From contig JAKFYM010000185.1 in the NCBI GenBank assembly GCA_021730855.1, positions 1 to 7,023 of the forward strand: 7,023 nt of DNA, read 5' to 3'. Shown one piece after another: positions 1 through 7,020 of the stretch (its first letter is position 1; every line of letters starts with the position of its first letter). The stretch comes from Bdellovibrionales bacterium. GTDB taxonomy: Bacteria > Bdellovibrionota > UBA1018 > CAIPTA01. Made by a program: the position numbers and the translations under genes. The notes beneath the pieces were generated by a model. It had not been told where the DNA came from, made no database searches, and was given only the letters and a program-made list of their open reading frames with translations.

Positions 1-2
1 CA

Positions 3-2246
3 GGTCTAATGATCTTATTTACGCTTGTGGGCTATTTTCGGTCCGTGGAAAGAAATGGATCTAACGGGCATACCGAGGGACGCGCGCTTAGCCAGCTTAC
101 GAGTCTCCACCAACAGCTCAAAACCGCTTCTGCTCCGGAAGAAGTGAAGCGCCTGATGAAATCTTTTGAGTCGAGCTCGGGCCTCGGAATGGGCAGCGAA
201 GCTATGGAAGAGGTGAGGCGCGTTTTTGATCCCGTGCTAGGCACCTTTGCTTCCAAGTCCACGGAAGCAGAGCCTCGCTATCTACTCGTGAAAAAACGCG
301 AGCTCATGGAAAATTTGGTGAACGCCTACCGCAAGGAAATCCCCAATGGGGACATTCGCGTGCGTGCGGCCTACCTGAACATTCTTTTCGACACGCAAAA
401 CAGCCTGCTCAACGAAAATGATGAGACGGAGTCCGTCTATATCAAGCGCAACCGTGAGCGATTCGACCAGCTCAAGACGCTTGTGGCCTCCACGGGAGAC
501 CAAGGCCTCACCTTCCGCGTGAACAATCTGGAATCGATCTTTCAAGCCTATGAAAAAGGTTTCAATCTTTCGGTGACCTGGGCCCAGCAAAAAAATGAAG
601 CTCTCGTGAAAGCCGAAAAAGGCTTTCCGCGCTTAGTGAAAGACATGCGGGCCGGTCATGAGGATGAGATCGAAGCCATCCGTCGCAATTTTCTCTACAC
701 CTCCGTCTTGGCCGTGATTTTGGCTTTAGGCTCTTTCCTGGCTCTTTATCTCGCGAATAAGGTGCAGCGGATTCGTTTCGAAGCCAAGGGGGAGTCGCTC
801 TCTCGTTACCTGCGGGAGTTTGGCCGGGAGCGGCTCGATCCCCTGGTGGAAAAAGATATCAAATCGCTACGCAGCGACGACGATTGGTCGCCGATTTTAC
901 AAAAAGCCTTGGAAGCCGAAGAGGAGTTTGTGGAGAGTCACCAGACTCTTATCTCCGTGCCGAAGTCGTTGCACCTACCCTATTTGGTCTTTAGCAAAGA
1001 GCGCGAGCTCAAGCTATGGAACGATGCCGCCACCGAGCTATTTGGCCTCAATGCGGGCTCCACCACGGCTCTCGATGAAATCGTGCAAGAGGGGAAACTC
1101 TCCGTGGCCGTCGGAGATGCCTCTACCTTGGTCGACACTATCCGCAATTCATTTTCCATCCCCAAGGAAGACACCTACGAGCTTCTCGTGCGCAAAGGCG
1201 ATGCTTGGGTGTCGATGGAGCTGATCGTGAGCCCCGTGACCACCGGCACCTTAGCGGGTGGCAAGATCCTGCTCTGGCGCGAAATCCGCAACGAGGTGGA
1301 GCGCATCGAGCGGGCCGTGGGCCAGCAGCTCTTGCGAGTTCGTGACTATGTTCACAAAATCTCCCATTTTTATCCCGTGGACCTTACTTCTGTGGAGCAG
1401 GATGGCCGCGCCCTACGCGATATGGTGGATGACCTGATCACCATGAAACAAAAATTAGATGAGCGCGAAGCGCTCTGGAAGAGCGAGAACGGTGCGCTGA
1501 TCGACCAAGTGGTGCGCCAGCGCGAACTGCTTGAGCGCTTGAGCTCGGAATTTGAGTTCGTGCGCACTGGCAATGCCGAGGTATTACAGTTGGTGCAGAC
1601 GATTCACGGTGAGGATGAGAACTGGCATGATGAGGTTTGCGTGATGGAGCGCGAACTCGCGCGCTGGAAGGAGAGTCATCTCACTCTGCTGCGTGAACTA
1701 GAGCGCCACGACAAGGAACTAGCCAAGGCCCGCACCTTTGAAGAAAAACTTCGCGAGTCGAGTCTAGAGATCACCAATTTCATCGAGCGCTACGATACGG
1801 ACCTTGTGACCCTAAAACAGTTTGGCGAAGAAGCCCGCGTGCATGCCGTGAACTTGGGGTTTGTGCAGGATCCGGCGCAGCGAGAATACGCAGCCCGGGC
1901 TCGTGCCTTCTCTTTTGAGCTCAATCGCTTTATTAGCCGCACCACGCAGGTGTGCGAAAAGCTGAAGGAGAGCTTGGCTGCTTTTCCGGCCAGTGCGTTG
2001 GCGCCCCATTTGGATGGCAGTGGCTTGGATCCTAAGCTGGTGCAGGCGCTGCGAGAAGAACAAGAACGGCTCACCACTTTCGTGCAGCGCTGGAAAGACA
2101 CCGCCCCCACCCTGATTTCCGGAGGGGAAAAGGCACTGGCCATGCTGCAGGCGGTGGACAAAAGAGGCGCTGTGATCACCCAGCTTGGGGAGACCAGTCT
2201 CTTGATCAACGCCCAGGCGAGAGGGAACCTCGAGCGCTGGACCTAA
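3..2246 (+). CDS. Membrane-anchored PAS-domain/coiled-coil sensor-like protein (5' end probably outside the window)
   Basis: I do not recognise a named family. The frame is open to the left edge and its first ATG in the window is at 9. Counting from that Met (745 residues), residues 1-10 are hydrophobic but too short for a full membrane helix, so the true N-terminus is probably upstream and this looks like the tail of a first transmembrane segment. Residues about 12-226 are charged, helix-rich and presumably periplasmic. Residues about 228-250 form a clear membrane helix, followed by a basic stretch (KVQRIR) that suits the cytoplasmic side. Residues about 317-425 resemble a PAS domain, with LPYLVF, then WNDAATELFGL, then a terminal strand LLWREI. 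Residues about 425-605 are long heptad-like coiled coil rich in Glu, Leu and Arg. This is the topology of a chemoreceptor or sensor kinase, but I see no kinase, GGDEF, EAL or intact receptor signalling domain. Role inferred: signal sensing or scaffolding through the membrane. The gene is convergent with coaE. Confidence 0.75.
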   Translation, partial: GLMILFTLVGYFRSVERNGSNGHTEGRALSQLTSLHQQLKTASAPEEVKRLMKSFESSSGLGMGSEAMEEVRRVFDPVLGTFASKSTEAEPRYLLVKKRELMENLVNAYRKEIPNGDIRVRAAYLNILFDTQNSLLNENDETESVYIKRNRERFDQLKTLVASTGDQGLTFRVNNLESIFQAYEKGFNLSVTWAQQKNEALVKAEKGFPRLVKDMRAGHEDEIEAIRRNFLYTSVLAVILALGSFLALYLANKVQRIRFEAKGESLSRYLREFGRERLDPLVEKDIKSLRSDDDWSPILQKALEAEEEFVESHQTLISVPKSLHLPYLVFSKERELKLWNDAATELFGLNAGSTTALDEIVQEGKLSVAVGDASTLVDTIRNSFSIPKEDTYELLVRKGDAWVSMELIVSPVTTGTLAGGKILLWREIRNEVERIERAVGQQLLRVRDYVHKISHFYPVDLTSVEQDGRALRDMVDDLITMKQKLDEREALWKSENGALIDQVVRQRELLERLSSEFEFVRTGNAEVLQLVQTIHGEDENWHDEVCVMERELARWKESHLTLLRELERHDKELAKARTFEEKLRESSLEITNFIERYDTDLVTLKQFGEEARVHAVNLGFVQDPAQREYAARARAFSFELNRFISRTTQVCEKLKESLAAFPASALAPHLDGSGLDPKLVQALREEQERLTTFVQRWKDTAPTLISGGEKALAMLQAVDKRGAVITQLGETSLLINAQARGNLERWT

Positions 2247-2304
2247 CTATTTGGTACAGGCGCAGAAGCCAGTAAAAGCTCCACTCTTATATATTATTGA
2301 GTTC

Positions 2305-2322
2305 GGGCTAAGGCGACAGCCC
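2305..2322. other. Small hairpin in the convergent intergenic gap
   Basis: GGGCT (2305-2309) pairs with AGCCC (2318-2322) around an 8-nt loop, between the stop of the sensor-like gene and the stop of coaE. A competing pairing, CTAAG (2308-2312) with CTTAG (2324-2328), runs into the coaE stop codon. Neither is followed by a T-tract on either strand, so it is not a textbook intrinsic terminator. Its position between two convergent genes makes a weak bidirectional terminator or 3'-end stabiliser possible. The rest of this 78-bp gap holds an AT-rich stretch (2287-2299) and nothing else I can name. Confidence 0.25.
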
Positions 2323-2324
2323 TC

Positions 2325-2954
2325 TTAGGCAAGGTCTTTTTCGATTTCTGCCAATAACTCCAGGGCCCGTTGCTCGAGCGCTCTCTCACTTCCGGCATTT
2401 TCCAGGCAGTAGTCGGCCCGTCGCCGCTTTTCTTCCTGCGGCATTTGGCTCTTGAGCAGCCCTTCGGCCTCGGCGCGGGAATATTTATCGCGGGCCAGCA
2501 CTCTGGCAATTCGCAGCTCGTCGGGGGCATGCACGGTGATCACCTTGTCCATGCCATGATCCGACTTCGCTTCAAACAAAAGCGGCGCTTCGTAGAACAC
2601 AATCCTCTTCCCGGCACGAAAGAGCGCGCTGGCTTTTTCCTGGGTCAGGGCCTGGATGCGGGGATGGGTGATGGCTTCGAGCTGGAGGCGCAGGCCCGAA
2701 TCCCCCACAATCGCCCGGCGCACGAAAGCGCGATCCAGGCTGCCGTCGGGCAAAAGCGCCTCCCGGCCAAAAAGCGCTGTGATCTCTCGGAGGGCCGGCA
2801 TGCCCGGGGCCACCACCTCGCGCGAAAGCAAATCGGCACTGAGCACGGGATATCCGGCCGCGGAGAATACACGGCTCACGGTGGATTTTCCGGCACCGAT
2901 GCCGCCGGTGATGCCGATTAGATATCCTTTGGTTTTTTCTTTTTTCTTTTTCAC
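2325..2954 (-). CDS. coaE: Dephospho-CoA kinase
   Basis: This enzyme catalyses the last step of coenzyme A synthesis, ATP-dependent phosphorylation of the ribose 3'-hydroxyl of dephospho-CoA, in the cytoplasm. The 209-residue length is normal for the family. The P-loop is GGIGAGKS at residues 17-24 followed by T25. Other family signatures are the SADLLSREVV..G segment (about 39-51), ITHPRI (95-100), the EAPLLFE motif (122-128), the lid region around ARDKYSRAEA (154-163), and QMPQEEKRRRADYCLEN (170-186). The start is GTG at 2954. An in-frame TAG lies 33 nt upstream and I see no other usual start codon between, so the start is well bounded, although no good Shine-Dalgarno sequence sits at the usual distance. 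The N-terminus is Lys-rich (KKKKEKTK) ahead of the conserved fold. It is the only minus-strand gene here, divergent from pgpH and convergent with the sensor-like gene. Confidence 0.97.
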   Translation of the reverse strand: MKKKKEKTKGYLIGITGGIGAGKSTVSRVFSAAGYPVLSADLLSREVVAPGMPALREITALFGREALLPDGSLDRAFVRRAIVGDSGLRLQLEAITHPRIQALTQEKASALFRAGKRIVFYEAPLLFEAKSDHGMDKVITVHAPDELRIARVLARDKYSRAEAEGLLKSQMPQEEKRRRADYCLENAGSERALEQRALELLAEIEKDLA

Positions 2955-3000
2955 ACGCCAACCGGAGGAATTACCCCTCGTCTCCTAACCAAGCGCTGCC

Positions 3001-3020
3001 GATATATATGATAGTATAAA
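3001..3020. promoter_or_regulatory. AT-rich patch in the coaE/pgpH divergent gap, candidate promoter region
   Basis: The 81-bp gap between the divergent coaE and pgpH starts contains a 20-bp almost pure A/T stretch in otherwise GC-richer DNA. On the plus strand it contains TATGAT (3007-3012), one mismatch from the -10 consensus and about 23 bp before the pgpH ATG. On the minus strand it contains TATACT (3018-3013), also one mismatch, reading toward coaE. I see no convincing -35 element at the right spacing for either. Promoters for both genes must lie in or near this gap unless coaE is transcribed from inside pgpH, so the location is plausible but the exact boxes are a guess. Confidence 0.35.
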
Positions 3021-3035
3021 GGAATTGGGAGCGAT

Positions 3036-5612
3036 ATGCCCGATCAGAATCGGCCGCCGGAAGGTGGCTCGCGCTTTGAGAAGCTCACAAAATCTGTCCT
3101 GGAGACAGACCATCCCCTTTTTGTAAAAGTCAAAAAAGAGCTGCCTAGCTTTCATCGCCATCACCTAAGCAAGCACGCTTGGGGGGAAAACCTGCTCCAC
3201 TGGGCTAAGCGCCTGGAGTTGCCCAAAATTGGATTGATCGTCGTTGGCTCGATGGTTCTTAGTTTTTTCATTTATCGCCAGATCACGGATCCTTTTCTGA
3301 ACTATCGTTTGGGCGACACTGTCCAGCGCCATCTTTTTGCGCAAAAAACCATTGAGTTTGTCGACACCGAAGCCACCGAGGCTCGTCGGCGTTCCACGCT
3401 AGAAAACGTGCTCTCGGTCTACGACTATGACCGCCGTATCGCCCACCAGGTGCGCGCCCGCGTGAGCCGGGCTTTCCTTGCCATGCGTCGGGAACACCAG
3501 GGTGTGGTGAATCTCTCGGAACGAAAGGGCATGCGCGCCGGGGAGCTCGAGAAAACCGATGCCTTCATCGATGCAAAAAAAGCCTTTTCGGAGATGATCG
3601 AAGCGGAAGTGACCGAGGCGCAGTTCGAGGCCCTGGTGCGCCTGAAATTTGCTCCAAGGCTCGAGCGGATTTTTCACCACTTCCTGGCCGAAGCCAATCT
3701 TGATCTCATTGTGTCCAATCGTGAACTGCTCAAGGGCGAGATTGGCAAGGGTGTCACCGTCAATCGCTTGGGTGGCCGACTCAAGCCCCAGGGCGACGAT
3801 GTCTTCAAGAACGTGAGCGCCGCGATCGACGTGGAGGCCGCAAGGGAAGAGCTCGAAAAAAAGGCCAGCGAATTTTTCCGTAGCCCTCATAACCGCGCCT
3901 TTAGCGCCTATGAAGATCGCATCACCGCGATCGCCAAAAAACTGGTGATTCCCAATTTCACTCTAAATCGTCAGGAAACGGAGAAGCGCCGCCTCACCGA
4001 AGTGAACGAGATCAAGCCCGTCATCGAAAAGATCAACAAGGGCGAAGGCATCGTGAAAATGGGGGAGACGATCAACAAGCGCCACCTGGCCATTCTCTCG
4101 GCGATGCAAACGCAAAGCGATAATTTTCGCATCCAGTTCTTTTTCACGGCTATTTTCCTTTCGATCATTCTCTATTCCGTCGTCACCTTTCTTCGCGGTG
4201 GCTTACAATCCATAAACCTTATTTGGAAAGACTACGCCGCCATCGCGTTGCTGATGGTCTCCACCATCCTAGTGGTGAAAGGCATGCAGTTCCTGGCGGC
4301 CGAGGCCATGATCGAGCGCTTCCGCCAGCTGCCCTATGATTTTTACTATTACCTGCTGCCGATGGCAGCAGGTCCGGTGATCATCCGCATGCTCATGGAT
4401 AAGGAAGCCACCCTCGTCTATTCCGTGATGCTCGCCTTTGTGGGCGGCATTCTCCTAGAGCGAAATTTTTTCTATGCGGCCTATATTCTAAGTTCTTCCT
4501 TGCTCGCCGCTCACCTGGCGCGCTCCGTGAAAACAAGGGGCGTGGTGTACCGCGCAGGCTTGGTCACGGCCTTGGTCAATATGTTGCTGATCACTTGCAT
4601 CATCGCCAATTCCCGCAACGCCGCTTCCTTGCAGATGCTTGGCCACGACATCATCTGGATTCTTTGCGCCGGCGTGATCTCGGGCGTGTCGATGTCGATG
4701 ATCGTGATGGCCGTGATGCCGGTGGTGGAGCTTGTTTCTGGCCGCACCAGCGATCTTCGCCTGCTCGAGCTTGCCAATATGAATCATCCGCTTCTGCGTG
4801 ACCTAATGGTGAAGGCCCCAGGCACCTACCACCATTCGATCGTGATCGGCTCGCTCACCGAGGCCGCTGCTGAGGCCATCGGGGCGAACCCTCTGCTCGC
4901 CCGCGTGATGGCCTACTACCACGACGTGGGCAAGATGGAGCGCCCACTTTATTTCATCGAGAACCAGGGTGGCGGCTATAATCGCCACGATGGCCTCCAG
5001 CCGCATATGAGCGCGATGATCATCCGCGAGCATGTGAAGAAGGGCCAGGAGCTCGGGCGGAAATTCAAACTGCCGCAGCCCCTGATCGACGCGATGTCGG
5101 AGCACCATGGCAGCTCCACGATTTGGTATTTCTACAATAAGGCCCGTTCTCAGGCCGATGATCCCGAAACTGTGCTAGAGAGCGACTACAAATACGATGG
5201 ATTCAAACCCCAGACCAAGGAGACCGCCTTGGTGATGCTGGGGGATGTGGTGGAGGCGGCCACCCGCTCGGTGGCTGATCCCTCGCCCCTGCGCCTCTCG
5301 GGCGTGGTAAAAAACATCCTCAATAAGTACTTTGCTGAAGGGCAACTAGCCGAGTGCGACCTCACGCTGCGTGACCTCGACATCATTGCCAAGAGTTTTC
5401 TAGACGTTCTGCTTGGTATCTATCATGCGCGCATCGAATACGGCGTGTCCTCCATCCGCGATAGTGGTAAGAAGAGGCATGGCAGTTCGGATCCAAAAGG
5501 AAGTCCGCGAGTATCCGCAGGAGGAGCCGTGGGTGCAGCGCCGGGCACGGGCCCTTTTGCGAAACCTGTCGGCCTCCCGGGTGCGGGCGGCGGCGGCTCT
5601 AAAAAAAGCTGA
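3036..5612 (+). CDS. pgpH: 7TM-HD family cyclic-di-AMP phosphodiesterase (PgpH/YqfF type)
   Basis: Family members hydrolyse c-di-AMP to pApA through a cytoplasmic metal-dependent HD domain. The 858 residues show the full family order. A cytoplasmic N-terminus is followed by a first membrane helix (about 64-80), an extracytoplasmic 7TMR-HDED-type domain (about 85-360), and a cluster of about seven membrane helices (about 366-565). The HD hydrolase domain (about 580-800) contains GTYHHS (596-601), the YYHDVGK motif with H629/D630, NRHDG (649-653), REHV with H666, EHHG with H690/H691, and D737 in GDVVEAA. These are the expected metal-ligand positions, so it looks catalytically intact. The ATG at 3036 has GGGAG 4 nt upstream (3027-3031) and AAAGGA further back. 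The conserved fold ends near residue 801 (GIYHARIEYG). The remaining 57 or so residues are low-complexity Gly/Ala/Pro/Ser, and most of them are encoded by DNA that also encodes ybeY. It is probably the first gene of a pgpH-ybeY-FAH operon. Confidence 0.95.
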   Translation: MPDQNRPPEGGSRFEKLTKSVLETDHPLFVKVKKELPSFHRHHLSKHAWGENLLHWAKRLELPKIGLIVVGSMVLSFFIYRQITDPFLNYRLGDTVQRHLFAQKTIEFVDTEATEARRRSTLENVLSVYDYDRRIAHQVRARVSRAFLAMRREHQGVVNLSERKGMRAGELEKTDAFIDAKKAFSEMIEAEVTEAQFEALVRLKFAPRLERIFHHFLAEANLDLIVSNRELLKGEIGKGVTVNRLGGRLKPQGDDVFKNVSAAIDVEAAREELEKKASEFFRSPHNRAFSAYEDRITAIAKKLVIPNFTLNRQETEKRRLTEVNEIKPVIEKINKGEGIVKMGETINKRHLAILSAMQTQSDNFRIQFFFTAIFLSIILYSVVTFLRGGLQSINLIWKDYAAIALLMVSTILVVKGMQFLAAEAMIERFRQLPYDFYYYLLPMAAGPVIIRMLMDKEATLVYSVMLAFVGGILLERNFFYAAYILSSSLLAAHLARSVKTRGVVYRAGLVTALVNMLLITCIIANSRNAASLQMLGHDIIWILCAGVISGVSMSMIVMAVMPVVELVSGRTSDLRLLELANMNHPLLRDLMVKAPGTYHHSIVIGSLTEAAAEAIGANPLLARVMAYYHDVGKMERPLYFIENQGGGYNRHDGLQPHMSAMIIREHVKKGQELGRKFKLPQPLIDAMSEHHGSSTIWYFYNKARSQADDPETVLESDYKYDGFKPQTKETALVMLGDVVEAATRSVADPSPLRLSGVVKNILNKYFAEGQLAECDLTLRDLDIIAKSFLDVLLGIYHARIEYGVSSIRDSGKKRHGSSDPKGSPRVSAGGAVGAAPGTGPFAKPVGLPGAGGGGSKKS

Positions 5613-6024
5613 GCTCTCGCTCGTCCTCACTGGGGATTCCCAGATCCAGAGGCTCAACGATAGCTGGCGAAACAAAGACAAACCCACCGATGTGCTTTCC
5701 TTTCCACTATGGAACGCGGCTCAATTGCAAAAAATCGGGCGTCTCGCCGCGCGCGCAAAGGGCCGTTTGCCCGCCTGGGAGCTAGGCGATATCGTGATCA
5801 GCCTCGACCGTGCGGCAGCCCAAGCGGAAGCACGGGGATTTCTCTTACGCGAAGAACTGGATTGGCTCTTGGTCCACGGCCTTTTGCACTTGCTCGGCTA
5901 TGACCACGAGCTGTCCCCTATTCACGAAAAAAAGATGCGTCAGCTAGAGCTGAAAGCCCTGGCGGAGCTTGGCTGGAAAAAAGAGCGGCTGCAGCTTTTG
6001 CGGGCCAGTCTTGGAGGGGCATAA
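5479..6024 (+). CDS. ybeY: Endoribonuclease YbeY (rRNA maturation factor)
   Basis: YbeY is a zinc-dependent single-strand endoribonuclease involved in 16S rRNA 3'-end maturation and ribosome quality control in the cytoplasm. From the ATG at 5479 it has 181 residues, slightly longer than the usual 150-170. The decisive motif is HGLLHLLGYDH (133-143), whose H133, H137 and H143 are the three metal ligands. Further matches are LNDSWRNKDKPTDVLSFP (59-76) and LGDIVIS (102-108). The linker between VLSFP and LGDI is about 10 residues longer than usual and Ala/Arg-rich. I chose the 5479 start because MAVRIQKEV supplies the expected first beta strand. A weak AAGAGG lies almost touching it. A TTG at 5413 would only add unrelated residues. 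A GTG at 5533 has a better ribosome-binding site but loses that strand. The gene overlaps pgpH by 134 bp in another frame, and its stop TAA shares one base with the next ATG. Confidence 0.95.
   Translation: MAVRIQKEVREYPQEEPWVQRRARALLRNLSASRVRAAAALKKAELSLVLTGDSQIQRLNDSWRNKDKPTDVLSFPLWNAAQLQKIGRLAARAKGRLPAWELGDIVISLDRAAAQAEARGFLLREELDWLLVHGLLHLLGYDHELSPIHEKKMRQLELKALAELGWKKERLQLLRASLGGA
5519..5524 (+). promoter_or_regulatory. Consensus Shine-Dalgarno inside the 5' end of ybeY
   Basis: AGGAGG at 5519-5524 lies 8 nt before an in-frame GTG at 5533. Initiation there would give a 163-residue YbeY lacking the first strand. This is a better ribosome-binding site than the one before the ATG at 5479, so it bears on the start choice. 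It may also be coincidental, since the bases encode Gln-Glu-Glu in ybeY. Confidence 0.3.
6013..6019 (+). promoter_or_regulatory. Ribosome-binding site of the FAH-family gene
   Basis: GGAGGGG lies 4 nt before the ATG at 6024 and inside the last codons of ybeY. Together with the TAATG stop/start overlap it supports translational coupling and fixes the start of the downstream gene. Confidence 0.6.
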
Positions 6025-6977
6025 TGGGCGTGGAGATCGTGCGTTTTCTCGAGGGAGGCCAAAAAGTCTGGGGCGTGCACCAGGCCGGCAAGGTGGCCCC
6101 GCTCGATGGGCCAGACAGCTTATCGGCATTCTTAAACGCAGGCCTGCTCGAGCAAGCCCGAGCGGCTCGGGGGCGCGGCCACTTAGACCTAGCGAAGCTT
6201 TCGCTCTGCGCTCCCATCACCACGCCCTGCCAGATCATTTGCCAGGGAAAGAACTACCTCGACCATATTTTAGAAACTGGGGTGAACCCTAAGAATAAGG
6301 AATTCAACCTGCTTTTCACCAAGGCGGAATCCACCTTAGCGCCCGCGACCGGCAAAGTGCGAAGGCCCGCGGGCGTGCGCCTCCTCGACTATGAGCTCGA
6401 ACTAGGACTGGTATTGGGCAAGGCCATTACGGCGCCCACGCAAATCACCTTGGAAAATCTCCACGAATACGTGGCGGGTTTGGTGATGGCCAACGATGTT
6501 TCTGCTCGCGACGTGCAGGTGCCCGAGCGCCAATGGTTTCGCGGGAAAAGCTTTCGCGGTTTTTGCCCCGTGGGCCCGATTCTCTACCTTTTGGAAAAGG
6601 CGGATTTTGCGCAGCTCTACCAACTAGACCTGCACCTCACCGTGAACGGCGAAACTCGGCAAAAAGCCAGCACCGCACAGCTCCTGCATCGCCCACCCGA
6701 AACCTTGCAGCTGATTTCGCAAGGCATGAACCTAAATGTAGGAGATTTACTGCTCACCGGCACGCCGGGCGGGGTGGCGATGCGCGTGAAGCCTAAGAGA
6801 CGCTGGGCAGAAATCCAGGATGTGTTCAAGTCAGACAAAGAAAAATTCGCCCGCTTCGTGGACGAACAAGCCCAGAGCCCGCGTTATCTAAAAAATGGCG
6901 ATAAGGTGGAGTGCACGATTCGCTCACGGGATGGGACGATAGATTTGGGCAAGCAGGATTGGGTTGTAGAGGGCTGA
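6024..6977 (+). CDS. Fumarylacetoacetate hydrolase (FAH) family protein
   Basis: The FAH superfamily comprises divalent-metal enzymes that hydrolyse, decarboxylate or hydrate diketo and keto-enol acids. The substrate here cannot be read from sequence. In 317 residues there is a variable N-terminal region (1-65), then the FAH core: QGKNYLDH (74-81), a metal-binding ELE pair (E124 and E126, in DYELELGLVLGK), ANDVSARD with D158 as the third expected ligand, GKSFRGFCPVGP (174-185, including K175), VNGETRQ (207-213) and LLLTGTPGGV (242-251). Family metal ligands are therefore present and the protein is probably active. Between GTPGGV and the closing RYLKNGDKVE segment there are roughly 20-25 extra charged residues compared with the common form. 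The C-terminus (RSRDGTIDLGKQ) replaces the usual short end. The start overlaps the ybeY stop by one base and has a good ribosome-binding site, so it is likely co-translated with ybeY. Confidence 0.92.
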   Translation: MGVEIVRFLEGGQKVWGVHQAGKVAPLDGPDSLSAFLNAGLLEQARAARGRGHLDLAKLSLCAPITTPCQIICQGKNYLDHILETGVNPKNKEFNLLFTKAESTLAPATGKVRRPAGVRLLDYELELGLVLGKAITAPTQITLENLHEYVAGLVMANDVSARDVQVPERQWFRGKSFRGFCPVGPILYLLEKADFAQLYQLDLHLTVNGETRQKASTAQLLHRPPETLQLISQGMNLNVGDLLLTGTPGGVAMRVKPKRRWAEIQDVFKSDKEKFARFVDEQAQSPRYLKNGDKVECTIRSRDGTIDLGKQDWVVEG

Positions 6978-6998
6978 GAGAGAGTACAACGGCCCATT

Positions 6999-7020
6999 TT
7001 TAGCCAAAAAAAAGGCTAAA
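6999..7020 (+). terminator. Probable intrinsic terminator after the pgpH-ybeY-FAH operon, cut by the window edge
   Basis: TTTAGCC (6999-7005) pairs perfectly with GGCTAAA (7014-7020) around a loop of eight A residues, starting 21 nt after the FAH gene stop. The following bases are CTT and then the window ends, so the expected T-tract cannot be seen. The stem is A/T-containing and only 7 bp long. Confidence 0.5.

Noticed and set aside
820..1224. 134-codon plus-strand open frame inside the sensor-like gene
   Set aside because: It lies in another frame within the PAS/coiled-coil gene, and its translation is rich in Ser, Arg, Pro and Trp as expected of an out-of-frame shadow.
2370..2921. 183-codon plus-strand open frame opposite coaE
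   Set aside because: It is antisense to a gene with clear dephospho-CoA kinase motifs over its whole length. Its own translation shows no family motif and mirrors the codon bias of coaE.
4683..4733. Repetitive GATG/GTGATG-rich stretch as a DNA repeat
   Set aside because: It encodes a Val/Met/Ser-rich transmembrane helix of PgpH in frame. The repetition follows from the hydrophobic codons and is not a regular tandem unit.
5413..5478. TTG at 5413 as the ybeY start
   Set aside because: It would add 22 residues encoded inside the conserved end of the PgpH HD domain, with no homology to YbeY. The ATG at 5479 fits family length and fold better.
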